Shown here piece by piece: positions 14,396 to 23,260 of a stretch of 34,498 bases of DNA; positions within the stretch are counted from its first letter, which is position 1, and every line of letters starts with the position of its first letter. Source of the DNA: Candidatus Aminicenantota bacterium. Its GTDB lineage: Bacteria; Acidobacteriota; Aminicenantia; Aminicenantales; Saccharicenantaceae. The stretch covers positions 1-34,498 of the forward strand of contig PNJE01000166.1 in the NCBI GenBank assembly GCA_002877915.1, given 5' to 3'. The notes below the pieces were generated by a model. That model was not told the origin of the DNA. It made no database searches and saw only the letters and a list, made by a program, of their open reading frames with translations. Made by a program: the position numbers and the translations under genes.

Positions 14396-16855
14396 TTATT
14401 TTACTCTGGTCAAATGATAAATCGAATACGGCTCCAGATTAAAAATCGCTACTCCACCATTAAAATTAAATTTAACTTGAGTGGAGGCAGCCCCTTTCTG
14501 GCCGCTAAAATACTTGTCTATCTTACCCAGGCTATTTATTTTTATTTCTAACCAATCAGCCGGGAGATGAACCACTGCTTTTAAAGATGAACCTGTCGGG
14601 TTAATTAATCTGAGTTCGCCTTCTTCTTCGGCTATTTCCTGTAAGTCAGAATGTTCTACTCTAACGTCTTTTTCAAAAGCCTGGAGGTAGGGCAGTTCAT
14701 ATAGGTTGGAAACGATGACCAAGCTGTCATCATCCTCGTAGAATTTTTTTAGGTAAGTATTAAAATGACCACAAAATTCAAACTTACCACCGGTAGCTTC
14801 TTTCATCTTTTTATTAGCTTCTAAGGAATGCCAGAGCAACTGATGGGCATAATCAAGATACATTTTCTTGCCGGTATGTTTATATCCCGCAACCAGAGCT
14901 TCCATGATCCAGGGAATATAGGTAGGAGCGGTGGCTACGGAAGAATCTGTTCCAGTAGTCGGTTCGCCAAACTGGCCAGTCCAATCGCCATCCTTCCTGG
15001 AAACACCGCCTTTTAGCCAGCTGAATTCACCTTGGTATTTATCCATATGAATAAAGGACATCAACAAAGCATCAAGGATTTTGGTACCGTTTTCTAACCA
15101 TTTTTGCTCACCGGTGTAATCATAGAGTCGGTACAGGACCTTAGCGGCAAAGGCATAAACATTAACCGATGGCTCACCGGCATGGTCCTCAAGAAGCAAA
15201 CCATAATTTTCCAGCACCTGAAGCTGATTTTCCATGGCTTCAACCGCCCGCCTCAGATACTTCTTATCGCCAGTAAAGGAATAGGCTGAAAGCATGACAT
15301 CAATACCAAATTCGCAGGCATCAAAAGTATTCAGGTCATCTTTCCAGATTAGCTTGGGTGGCTTGGTCGATGGATCAACCACTGCCCGCCAGAACCATCT
15401 TTTCCCCTCAGGATTCCACATCAACCCGGAATAAACTTTTTCAAAATTGAGTAACAGGGCTTCTTTGACTTTCTGATTCTCAGTCAGAGGATATTCCGCC
15501 AGCAGGGATTCAACGTTGTAAGGTTGTGACCAGAGAAAGCACTGTCGCTGCTTGATATCCACAGTTTGATCCATAAAATAGCCATAAAAAGGATGCTCAG
15601 GGGAATTCCAGCGCATCTTTTCTAAATAATACTTGTTGGCCATAACAGTATAATTCAACCAGGTTTTATCTCCCGTTAGATAAAACATAGTCATAAAAGC
15701 TTTGCCAGTCATCTCATTGTGCCAGTCATTAGTTGGCCACTCATAAGCATGGTACACCCAGCCTTCTTTAGTAATTGTCCGGGGCACATTTCGGACAAAA
15801 TAATCCTGCACTTCCCTCAGGTTTACCTTTTCAAAATTAAGGCCATTTTCCTTGAGATAACGTTCATAGCGAGAATATATATTTTCATCTGAAAAAGTAG
15901 CTACCAGATTGAATTTGGCCTCGCCCCCCGCTTTTATTTTGGCTGCTTTCCAAACAAAAAGACCGTGCTGGTGAAGAAGCCACCACCCGCCAGTAAAATA
16001 ATTGTCCTTAGTATCACGTTTTATTTTCCACGGAAGCATTCCCGAACCGGCCAGCCCATCTCCTCGAACGGTAAAAGTAAAGTTCTCCGTGAACCCCAGA
16101 GGTTCAATTTGACGACAGCAAAGAAGTTCGGGCGGTCCAAAATTGGTATCGATGATCTTATTGGCCGGAAGGGTTAATAAATTGAGGTATTGTATTTCTT
16201 TGTCCTGCTTGTTCCGGACTTTAAGATCAAAAAATAATTGCGGCCCTTTTAAACTTATTTCCAGATTATATTCTAACCCCTGGCCCTTATCCGATTTGAG
16301 AATTAAAATTGGCCCTTTTTCTTTATCCTTCCTGGTAGCCCGCTTTTCAAAATAGACATACCACTTATACGATGGGTTCTTGACTGATTCCTTAGAATTC
16401 CAAAGAGAAAGAAACGGATTATCGGGGTAGCTCTCGGGCTGGCCGACGAGGCCAATAACATCATTGGAACTCAGGGTGGGGTAAATTTGCCGGGCTATAT
16501 CCCAGCCGACATATCGATAGGCCACTTCGTTTCGGTATCGAAGTTCTTGAAGATAATAACCATTCCAACGAGGATCAAGGTCTCTTTTCTCCGGCGGGTT
16601 ATCAAAAGTATTAAGTGCCTGGTGTCCCTTCCAGACATCAACATAATCAAACCGTAAATAAATCTGTCCATTGGTCATTTCAATTACATCTCCGGGAGAA
16701 TCCTGGCCATTGTGATCATTATCATGCCAAACTAAGCTTACTTTTTGAGATGTGCTGATTGGACTCAAAAGAAGGTAAAGAAGAAGTGATAGGAAAATCA
16801 AGCCGAGAATAAGGATAAAGCTAAACCACAGCCCTCTTTCTTGTCTTAAATCCAT
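14396..16855 (-). CDS. Large membrane-anchored extracytoplasmic protein, probable (alpha/alpha)-barrel fold
   Basis: The 819-residue protein has one N-terminal membrane segment (about residues 9-31); the rest should face the periplasm or outside. An N-terminal beta-rich region (about 35-330) precedes a long helical region (about 340-720). That region has repeated W/Y-rich helices such as FMTMFYLTGDKTWLNYTVMA, LMLSAYSFTGDKKYLRRAVE and YRLYDYTGEQKWLENGTKIL, the signature of alpha/alpha toroid enzymes acting on polysaccharides. A short beta domain closes it. I infer a glycan-active or glycan-binding role but recognise no family and no catalytic residues. The start at 16855 has AAGGAGG five bases upstream. 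The frame stays open for 44 more codons to a GTG at 16987, which I treat as untranslated. Confidence 0.75.
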   Translation of the reverse strand: MDLRQERGLWFSFILILGLIFLSLLLYLLLSPISTSQKVSLVWHDNDHNGQDSPGDVIEMTNGQIYLRFDYVDVWKGHQALNTFDNPPEKRDLDPRWNGYYLQELRYRNEVAYRYVGWDIARQIYPTLSSNDVIGLVGQPESYPDNPFLSLWNSKESVKNPSYKWYVYFEKRATRKDKEKGPILILKSDKGQGLEYNLEISLKGPQLFFDLKVRNKQDKEIQYLNLLTLPANKIIDTNFGPPELLCCRQIEPLGFTENFTFTVRGDGLAGSGMLPWKIKRDTKDNYFTGGWWLLHQHGLFVWKAAKIKAGGEAKFNLVATFSDENIYSRYERYLKENGLNFEKVNLREVQDYFVRNVPRTITKEGWVYHAYEWPTNDWHNEMTGKAFMTMFYLTGDKTWLNYTVMANKYYLEKMRWNSPEHPFYGYFMDQTVDIKQRQCFLWSQPYNVESLLAEYPLTENQKVKEALLLNFEKVYSGLMWNPEGKRWFWRAVVDPSTKPPKLIWKDDLNTFDACEFGIDVMLSAYSFTGDKKYLRRAVEAMENQLQVLENYGLLLEDHAGEPSVNVYAFAAKVLYRLYDYTGEQKWLENGTKILDALLMSFIHMDKYQGEFSWLKGGVSRKDGDWTGQFGEPTTGTDSSVATAPTYIPWIMEALVAGYKHTGKKMYLDYAHQLLWHSLEANKKMKEATGGKFEFCGHFNTYLKKFYEDDDSLVIVSNLYELPYLQAFEKDVRVEHSDLQEIAEEEGELRLINPTGSSLKAVVHLPADWLEIKINSLGKIDKYFSGQKGAASTQVKFNFNGGVAIFNLEPYSIYHLTRVK

Positions 16856-17375
16856 TACCACCTCCTTACCAGAGTCTCGAATTGCATCTTTGGTAATGTT
16901 TTTCTGATCGGTCTCAGGTGAATTGGCTCGGGGACTGAACTTGGTTAGACTTCCTTCTCTCTTTTCCTCTCTTAAGCTTACGTTCACCTCCAGTCTAATA
17001 AATCTCTTGATGATAAGTCAAGAAATTAAGAGTTGTTCAATACGTTGAAATCAGAATAAAAAGATAAACCAGCAATAAAAAGGAGGAAGCCGACTCTCTA
17101 AATAAGTCAGAATTAATAATTATATAAATAAATCCATCTTAAAGACCACTCTTGGGGTCAAGCATCTTGGCTAATATTTTGGCTGCTTGATTAAAACCTA
17201 AAAGGAAACCTCAGCCGTTATTGAATACCTTTATCCTTCTGCTATTCTCGTTCAGTCAATGGTTTAACCAATGTTTTTGGGCGAGGAATGGTTTCTTCTG
17301 ACGACCAAAAAAAGTTCAAATAAGATTCCAATGATATTTTGATTTTTAGTAAATTGAGAGCAATTTATTCACTTA
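16856..17375. other. Non-coding gap between large minus-strand gene and etfA
   Basis: About 520 bases. The first 132 continue the open frame of the large gene without a convincing start. The rest is AT-rich. It holds TCAAGCA (17158-17164) facing TGCTTGA (17184-17190) as a 7-bp inverted repeat with a 19-base loop, and TAAATTG/CAATTTA (17350-17367) with a 4-base loop just past the etfA stop. Neither is followed by T residues on the minus strand, so I do not call terminators. The promoter of the large gene should lie here. Confidence 0.4.
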
Positions 17376-18572
17376 TTACTTATTCAGGCGGCGCTTAAAG
17401 GCTCTCGTCAGGGCCGGAACCACAGTGAATAAATCGCCAACTATTCCATAGTCAGCAATCTGGAAAATCGGGGCTTCCGGGTCTTTGTTGATAGCCACAA
17501 TGACCTTGCTGGTGCGCATGCCAGCCTGGTGCTGGATGGCGCCGCTAATCCCGCAGGCGATGTAAAGGTCGGGTCGAACGGTTCGGCCAGTCTGTCCGAC
17601 CTGGTGAGCATAGGAAATCCAGCCGGCATCAACTGCCGCCCGCGAAGCTCCAACCGCTCCTCCCAGGACCTCAGCCAGTTCGTGCAATAGGCTAAATCCT
17701 TCTGGTCCCTTAAGTCCCCGCCCGCCGGAAACAATGATTTTAGCATCGGCCAGATTGACCTCATTTTTTTCCACAATCAAGTCCAACACCTTGGCAGCAA
17801 TACTTTCTTCTTCCAGGACTGCCTTTTCCCGAATGATCTGCCCTGTTCTCGATTCGTCAGGCCGGGGCATTTCAAATACATGGTGCCTGACGGTGGCCAT
17901 TTGAGGTCTTCGTTCCGGACATTTAATGGTCGCCATGATGTTCCCACCAAAAGCCGGACGTATTTGAAGCAGCAGATTTGAACCCTCCTCAATTTCGAGC
18001 CCAGTGCAATCAGCCGTCAGGCCGGTATAAAGGTAAGTGGCCACCGCTCCAGCCAGATCTCGCCCCCGGGTACTGGCTCCTAACAGGAAAATTTCGGGTT
18101 TATATTTTTTTACCAGCTCCACGAGGATGCGAGCATAAGGATCTGTTCGATAAGCTTTCAAAGTCGGGTCATCAACCAGGAATACCCGGTCCGCTCCATA
18201 AGCAATCGCCTGGTGGGCTAACTGTTCCACTCCGTGGCCGAGCACGCAGGCAGTGAGGACACTGCCTCTTTTATCAGCCAGCTTTCTGCCCTCACCCATC
18301 ATTTCCCAGGAAATGGAAGAAGCTTGCCCGCTGAGCTGCTCGACCCAGACCCAGACTCCAGAATAATCGGCGAGATTAACCCCTTTTTTTTCAATTTCCG
18401 GAAGGCTCAGGGCATTAACCGGGCATTCGGGCACACACGCCCCGCAGCCGGTGCAGGATTCATTAACCACTACAATATTTTCAGCATCCAGGATCAAAGC
18501 ACCAAATGGGCAAACCTGAAGGCATAGACCACAACCGGTGCAAACATCTCTATTAATTTGAAGTAAAGCCAT
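17376..18572 (-). CDS. etfA: Electron transfer flavoprotein alpha subunit with N-terminal ferredoxin domain
   Basis: The 398-residue product starts with a two-cluster [4Fe-4S] ferredoxin domain: C11, C14, C17, C21 and C40, C43, C46, C50, each followed by proline at the fourth cysteine. EtfA proper follows. Its C-terminal FAD-binding block is clear: [40 protein letters not shown] and the conserved [20 protein letters not shown]. The ferredoxin extension is known from anaerobes, for example CarE of the caffeyl-CoA reductase complex and the EtfA of Acetobacterium lactate dehydrogenase, where electron bifurcation occurs. ATG 18572 has GAGGAGAG upstream; the TTG at 18587 is before that site. It follows etfB by 11 bases. 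Confidence 0.95.
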   Translation of the reverse strand: MALLQINRDVCTGCGLCLQVCPFGALILDAENIVVVNESCTGCGACVPECPVNALSLPEIEKKGVNLADYSGVWVWVEQLSGQASSISWEMMGEGRKLADKRGSVLTACVLGHGVEQLAHQAIAYGADRVFLVDDPTLKAYRTDPYARILVELVKKYKPEIFLLGASTRGRDLAGAVATYLYTGLTADCTGLEIEEGSNLLLQIRPAFGGNIMATIKCPERRPQMATVRHHVFEMPRPDESRTGQIIREKAVLEEESIAAKVLDLIVEKNEVNLADAKIIVSGGRGLKGPEGFSLLHELAEVLGGAVGASRAAVDAGWISYAHQVGQTGRTVRPDLYIACGISGAIQHQAGMRTSKVIVAINKDPEAPIFQIADYGIVGDLFTVVPALTRAFKRRLNK

Positions 18573-18583
18573 TTTTTCTCTCC

Positions 18584-19384
18584 TCAAGTAATGATTTTTT
18601 CGGCAATGAGTTTTTCGGCCAGAAGGTCAGCTTGAACTTCAGATGATTCGGCCAGGATAAGTTCGCATTTGCCAGCTCGAGGTGGCGGAGTGGCGATTTT
18701 AACTACCCTGGTGGGAGAGCCTTCGAGCCCGATTAGTTTCGGGTCAACATCCAGGTCCTTAGACGTCCAGGTTGGGATCTGGGCTTTCTGAGCTTTTCTT
18801 ATGCCCAGGATAGTCGGGTAACGCGGCTGATTGATGTCTTTTACCACGGTTATCAAGCAGGGTAATGTCGCCCTAACCACCTCTTTTCCTTCTTCCACCA
18901 ATCTCTCCACCTCAATTAACTTTTTTTCAAAGTCTATGCTTGAAATTTTGGAAACATAGGTCAGCTGGTTTATCTGGAGCTGGGTAGCAATGCCCGGCCC
19001 CGTCTGACCAGTATCGCCGTCTATCGCCTGGCGGCCGCATAAAATTACGTCAAACTGCCCTATTTTTTTGATAGCCCTCGACAGGGTATAGGCGGTTGCC
19101 CAGGTATCGGCTCCAGCAAAAGCCGGGTCGCTTAGCAAGATGGCCTCGTCAGCTCCCATAGCCACCGCTTCTTTTAAGGCACTGATGGCCTGGGGCGGGC
19201 CCATGGTTATCACCGTAACTTTCCCACCGAATTTCTCTCTGAGCCTCAAAGCTTCTTCGATAGCATAAGTATCAAAAGGATTGATGATGCTGGGCACGCC
19301 CTCTCTGATGAGAGTCCCTCGCTCAGGATCAATCTTGACCTCGGTCGTATCAGGAACCTGCTTGATACACACTATAGCCTGCAC
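18584..19384 (-). CDS. etfB: Electron transfer flavoprotein beta subunit
   Basis: The 266-residue protein matches EtfB/FixA throughout: the start QAIVCIKQVPDTTEVKID, NPFDTYAIEEALRLRE, VTVITMGPPQA, then DVILCGRQAIDGDTGQTGPG and PCLITVVKDINQPRYPTILG. The beta subunit binds the second nucleotide (AMP, or FAD in bifurcating Etfs) and contacts the dehydrogenase partner. It starts with GTG 19384, with AGGAGGT upstream. etfA follows after 11 bases, so the pair forms one operon from the promoter at about 19523-19551. No acyl-CoA dehydrogenase or other partner gene lies in the window, so the electron donor is unknown. Confidence 0.95.
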   Translation of the reverse strand: MQAIVCIKQVPDTTEVKIDPERGTLIREGVPSIINPFDTYAIEEALRLREKFGGKVTVITMGPPQAISALKEAVAMGADEAILLSDPAFAGADTWATAYTLSRAIKKIGQFDVILCGRQAIDGDTGQTGPGIATQLQINQLTYVSKISSIDFEKKLIEVERLVEEGKEVVRATLPCLITVVKDINQPRYPTILGIRKAQKAQIPTWTSKDLDVDPKLIGLEGSPTRVVKIATPPPRAGKCELILAESSEVQADLLAEKLIAEKIIT

Positions 19385-19522
19385 GGTTCACCTCCTGGTG
19401 AAATTAATTTTCCTCTCATCTCAGGTCAACAAAAATAAAACCTGAGGAATCGTTTTCCTCGTTGTTTCCAGCCGTCAACCCGGGCTGGCTCAGATTCTCC
19501 AGCAAATTTTAAATTTCGAAAA

Positions 19523-19551
19523 AATATAATTCACCCGGCGCTCGATGTCAA
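19523..19551 (-). promoter_or_regulatory. Sigma-70-type promoter for etfBA
   Basis: On the minus strand TTGACA (19546-19551) is followed after exactly 17 bases by TATATT (19523-19528). The -35 is a perfect consensus and the -10 matches 5 of 6. The predicted start of transcription near 19516 leaves an untranslated leader of about 130 bases before the etfB GTG. Confidence 0.75.
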
Positions 19552-19825
19552 GGAAAACCGGCAGCCTGTTAATTTAGATCTTGAAGTTTAAACAAAGAAA
19601 TAGGCTTTTGCCCTAAAGAATACTATTTTACCATTTCTTCCTCAAAAGACCACCTTTCTACCCAATTCTTCATAGACTCAGTTAGATTTTGAGGGCTTCA
19701 TAAAAATCCGAAAATAATAGCTGGTTAGTTAAATAATTAGGTACTGACTTGCTATAAGGCAGGTTCTAATCTAAAATCTATTTTATTTTTTGAGCCAAAA
19801 AGAAATATAGACAACGGAGAAAAAG
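19552..19825. other. Rest of the divergent intergenic region etfB / C-S lyase
   Basis: The whole divergent gap is 441 bases. Besides the etfBA promoter and its leader it has no gene. For the plus-strand lyase gene, TTGCTATAAGG near 19749-19759 resembles an extended -10 without a clear -35. No other signal is evident. Confidence 0.35.
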
Positions 19826-21013
19826 ATGAACATTAAACTATTCGACTTTGATGCTGGCCTTGACCGAAGGAATACCTGTTCCCTTAAATGGGATTTCTGT
19901 GAGCAGGTTCTCGGCGTGCCGGATGTTATTCCGATGTGGGTAGCGGACATGGATTTTTCGGCTCCGCCGGAAGTGGTTAAAGCCGTGCAGCAAAGAGCCG
20001 CTCACGGCGCTTATGGCTATCCGTTTATACCCCGTTCTTTTTGGTCAAGCATCATCAACTGGATGAAAACCAGACATAACTGGGAGATAAAAAGAGAATG
20101 GCTCAGCCGCGCTCCGGGCGTGGTGCCTGCTCTGAACCTTTGCGTGCAAGCCTTTACTTCCCCCGGTGATAAAATCATCATCCAGAGCCCTGTTTATTAT
20201 CCGTTTTATTCAGCGGTAGAAAATAACGGTCGCCGGGTGGTTAAAAACCCGCTAATTTTTGAAAATAAGACTTGGAGAATGGATTTTACTGACCTGCGCC
20301 AGAAAATTGACCACCGGACGAGGATGCTTATCCTTTGCAGCCCGCACAACCCGGTGGGACGGGTCTGGAAGAAAGAAGAGTTGGAGCAGTTAGCAGAAAT
20401 TTGCCTAAGGCATGATATTCTGATCGTCTCGGATGAAATTCACGCTGAGCATGTTTATAAAGGTCATAAGCACATTCCGATTGCTTCCCTTTCACCAGAA
20501 ATTGCTGCTCGCACGATTACCCTCAACGCTCCGAGCAAGGCTTTTAACATTGCCGGGCTGACGACTTCTTTTGTCATAATACCAAACCCTCAACTTTTAA
20601 ACCGCTACAAAATACAACTGGAAAACCTCGGGTTGACCGTCAACAACATCTTTGGCTTGGTAGCCCTCGAGGCCGCCTACACTCACGGGGCAGCCTGGCT
20701 GGACGGATTAGTCCAATACCTTGAAGCTAACATGGACTTTGCCCTACAGTATTTTGAACAGCGCATTCCCCAGATTAAGTTTTTAAAGCCAGAAGGAACA
20801 TATCTGGCCTTGCTTGATTGCCGGGCTCTGGGACTTCCTCAGAATCAACTAAACGAGTTATTTCTGAAAAAAGCAAAGGTTTATTTTGATGAAGGTCCAA
20901 TTTTTGGAGAGGAACTGGAAGGATTTGAAAGGATGAACTTAGCCTGCCCGAAGAAAACCCTGGAAGAAGCCCTTCGCCGTATTGAACAAGCCGTAAAAAG
21001 TCTGATTGTCTGA
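19826..21013 (+). CDS. PatB/MalY-type PLP-dependent C-S lyase (cystathionine beta-lyase-like)
   Basis: The 395-residue fold-type I aminotransferase-like protein begins with the family marker IPMWVADMDFSAPPEVVKAV. It contains YGYPFIP, the PGVVPALN segment, SPVYYPFY, SPHNPVGRVW, SDEIHAEHVYKGHKHIP and the PLP lysine K238 in NAPSKAFNIAGL. These are hallmarks of the MalY/PatB group, which cleaves cystathionine, cysteine or S-conjugates to a thiol, ammonia and pyruvate. The function is cytosolic sulfur amino-acid metabolism; the exact substrate is open. GGAG lies eight bases before the ATG. It faces away from etfBA and is followed by 170 bases without a gene. Confidence 0.9.
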   Translation: MNIKLFDFDAGLDRRNTCSLKWDFCEQVLGVPDVIPMWVADMDFSAPPEVVKAVQQRAAHGAYGYPFIPRSFWSSIINWMKTRHNWEIKREWLSRAPGVVPALNLCVQAFTSPGDKIIIQSPVYYPFYSAVENNGRRVVKNPLIFENKTWRMDFTDLRQKIDHRTRMLILCSPHNPVGRVWKKEELEQLAEICLRHDILIVSDEIHAEHVYKGHKHIPIASLSPEIAARTITLNAPSKAFNIAGLTTSFVIIPNPQLLNRYKIQLENLGLTVNNIFGLVALEAAYTHGAAWLDGLVQYLEANMDFALQYFEQRIPQIKFLKPEGTYLALLDCRALGLPQNQLNELFLKKAKVYFDEGPIFGEELEGFERMNLACPKKTLEEALRRIEQAVKSLIV

Positions 21014-21183
21014 AAATTCTATTTGACAATTATCCACGCTTAGTTTAATAAATAACCATCAGAATGTTTTTCAGGTCCAAGCCTTGGATAGGTCGACATA
21101 ATGCTCGGGGAAAAAAGTTTCAAACAAGGTCAGTCATATTTAAAACTTGAGGGCTTCACAATTTTTATCTTTAAAGCCTGAAA

Positions 21184-23094
21184 ATGTACGTTTCGCTGGT
21201 TTTAAATGTCTCTTTAATTCTGGCTTTAGTTGCCCTTTATAGTCTGATCATACGTTCTACCACTCTCGGGAAAAAATCATGGGCTGTTTTGAATGGCCTC
21301 GTTTTCGGGTTGACGGCTGTATCTGCCATGAGTGTGGCTTACCATTACGGCGGCGGTGTAATTTATGACGGGCGCTCGATTATACTTTCACTTTCTGGGC
21401 TTTATGCCGGCACAATTCCCACCATCATTGCCTCGCTCCTGGCCATGCTCTATCGCCTCTTTCTTGGAGGGAATGGCGTTTACGCTGGTTTGACCACGAT
21501 ATTATTTTGCGCCACCACAGGATTGCTTTTCCGCCGGAAATTTTTAAACAAGATAAATAACCTGAACAAGCTGGAGCTCCTGATTTTTGGGTTAGTTGTA
21601 CACTTTATCATGCTGGCCTGCCAGCTTTTGATAAAGCCCTGGCCTGCCGGTCTGGCCGTCATCAGCCGAATCTGGCTCCCCATTATGTCAACCTTTCCTC
21701 TGGCCACCATGCTTACCGGGCTTCTCCTGCAGCAAGAAAATCGTCGATTTGAAGCAGAATTAAAGCTCAGGGAAAGCGAAGAAAAATACCGCGTGCTTTT
21801 TGACCACGCGGGTCAGATGATTATCGTGGCCCAGGATGGAGTTTTCAAACTGGTCAACAAGAAATGTCTCGAATATGGATATACCCAAAAAGAAATTATT
21901 GGCCGACCTTTCCTGGATTTTATTCACCCCGAAGATAGAAAGTTAGTGGCTGAAAGACATCTGCGGCGGATAACCGAAGCGGATTTTGAGGCTAACTATG
22001 AATTTCGCTTCCTGACCAAAGATGGAAGCACCCGATGGGTAGAAATAACCGCTGTCAGGATAGAATGGGAAGGTCGCCCTGCCTCCCTCAACTATATCAC
22101 AGACATAACTGACCGGATTAGAGTTCAGCAAGAAAAAGAAGAACTGCTCAAGGTGATAGAAAACAGTCATAATGAGATTTATATTTTTGACCCAAATTCT
22201 TTAAGATTCACCTACGTCAACCAAGCCGCTTTGGTCAACTCCGGCTACACTCTGGAAGAAATGCTGAACCTGACCCCTTTGGACCTAAAACCTGAATTCG
22301 ACCAAACTGGTTTTCGAGCTTTATTGCAGCCACTGCTTTATGGAAGTAAGAAAAAGCAGGTTTTTGAAACTTACCATCGGAGAAAGGATGGCTCTACTTA
22401 TCCAGTAGAAGCTCATTTGCAGCTGGTTGAAGTAGGAGGCAAGAAAAGTTTTTTAACTATCATCTTGGATATCAGTGAAAGAAAGCAGGCCGAAAAAAAT
22501 TTAGAAAAAACACTTAATGGAATAGTCAGGGCCGTCGCACGAACAGCCGAAGTCCGAGACCCATACACAGCCGGTCACCAGGAAAAAGTAGGCGAGCTGG
22601 CTGAAGCCATTGCTAAAGAAATGAACCTCGACGATTCGCGTGTTCAGGCGGTGAAATTAGCCTCCATGATTCACGACTTAGGTAAAATTGCCATCCCGCC
22701 AGAAATTTTAAACAAACCTGGGCGTTTGACGGCCATCGAGATGGAATTAATCAAAACCCATCCCACCGTCGGTTACGAAATCCTCAGGGATATTGAATTC
22801 CCCTGGCCGCTGGCTGAAATCGTCTATCAGCATCACGAAAAAATGGATGGCTCTGGGTATCCACGTGGTTTAAAGGGCGAGGAAATTTTGTTAGAAGCCA
22901 GGATAATAAGCGTGGCTGATGTGGTGGAAGCTATCTCCTCTCACCGACCATACCGGCCTTCCTTAGGCCTGGACAAAGCCTTGGAAGAAATTAAAAACAA
23001 CGCCGGAAAGTTGTATGACGAAAGAGTAGTCAGGCACTGCCTCGAACTATTTGAAAAAAAAGGGTTTAAATTCAAGGAAACTCAAACTTTTTAA
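21184..23094 (+). CDS. Membrane sensor with LytS-like 5TM domain, two PAS domains and HD-GYP phosphodiesterase
   Basis: The 636-residue protein starts with a multi-helix domain (about 1-185) whose sequence GGGVIYDGRSIILSLSGLYA plus FLGGNGVYAGL is the 5TM-5TMR_LYT sensor of LytS-type proteins. Two PAS domains follow (about 198-312 and 318-440: GRPFLDFIHPEDR, then YPVEAHLQLVEVGG). The HD-GYP domain spans about 448-625 with H497-D498 (MIHDLGK), H550-H551-E552 and D555-GSGYP. HD-GYP domains hydrolyse cyclic di-GMP and some act on other cyclic dinucleotides; all key residues seem present, so activity is expected. There is no clear ribosome site before ATG 21184. No diguanylate cyclase lies nearby. 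Confidence 0.93.
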   Translation: MYVSLVLNVSLILALVALYSLIIRSTTLGKKSWAVLNGLVFGLTAVSAMSVAYHYGGGVIYDGRSIILSLSGLYAGTIPTIIASLLAMLYRLFLGGNGVYAGLTTILFCATTGLLFRRKFLNKINNLNKLELLIFGLVVHFIMLACQLLIKPWPAGLAVISRIWLPIMSTFPLATMLTGLLLQQENRRFEAELKLRESEEKYRVLFDHAGQMIIVAQDGVFKLVNKKCLEYGYTQKEIIGRPFLDFIHPEDRKLVAERHLRRITEADFEANYEFRFLTKDGSTRWVEITAVRIEWEGRPASLNYITDITDRIRVQQEKEELLKVIENSHNEIYIFDPNSLRFTYVNQAALVNSGYTLEEMLNLTPLDLKPEFDQTGFRALLQPLLYGSKKKQVFETYHRRKDGSTYPVEAHLQLVEVGGKKSFLTIILDISERKQAEKNLEKTLNGIVRAVARTAEVRDPYTAGHQEKVGELAEAIAKEMNLDDSRVQAVKLASMIHDLGKIAIPPEILNKPGRLTAIEMELIKTHPTVGYEILRDIEFPWPLAEIVYQHHEKMDGSGYPRGLKGEEILLEARIISVADVVEAISSHRPYRPSLGLDKALEEIKNNAGKLYDERVVRHCLELFEKKGFKFKETQTF

Positions 23095-23135
23095 GAATTT
23101 TGCCCCCGTTAAATTCGCATTGCTAACCGCAATAA

Positions 23136-23161
23136 TAAGAAGGAAAGAGTAAGAAGGAAAG
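23136..23161 (+). repeat. Short direct repeat, two copies of TAAGAAGGAAAG
   Basis: Two identical 12-base copies (23136-23147 and 23150-23161) are separated by AG, giving a 14-base period. Each contains a ribosome-site-like AAGGA. They lie between the HD-GYP gene and the RNA methyltransferase gene, about 90 bases before the latter's start. Confidence 0.8.
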
Positions 23162-23207
23162 GCGGGAAAGCCCAAACTTTAACTCACAAAATAAGATTCC
23201 TACGCGG

Positions 23208-23260
23208 CTTCAGCCAAATAAGATATAATAATCTTATGAAGCTTCCTTATGTGGCTGAAG
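23208..23260. repeat. Inverted repeat over the methyltransferase start, with an alternative inner hairpin
   Basis: CTTCAGCCAAATAAG (23208-23222) faces CTTATGTGGCTGAAG (23246-23260); 14 of 15 positions are complementary. Inside it ATAAGAT (23218-23224) and ATCTTAT (23231-23237) form a perfect 7-bp stem with a 6-base loop. The two structures share bases, so only parts can form together. The right arm contains the ATG at 23249 used for the methyltransferase. Confidence 0.8.

Noticed and set aside
17158-17190. TCAAGCA/TGCTTGA inverted repeat as terminator or operator
   Set aside because: Seven base pairs with a 19-base loop and no T tract; too weak to name.
19688-21159. TTGAGGGCTTCA shared upstream of the C-S lyase and HD-GYP genes
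   Set aside because: A shared 12-mer is expected by chance in 34 kb, and the distances to the two starts (about 137 and 36 bases) differ.
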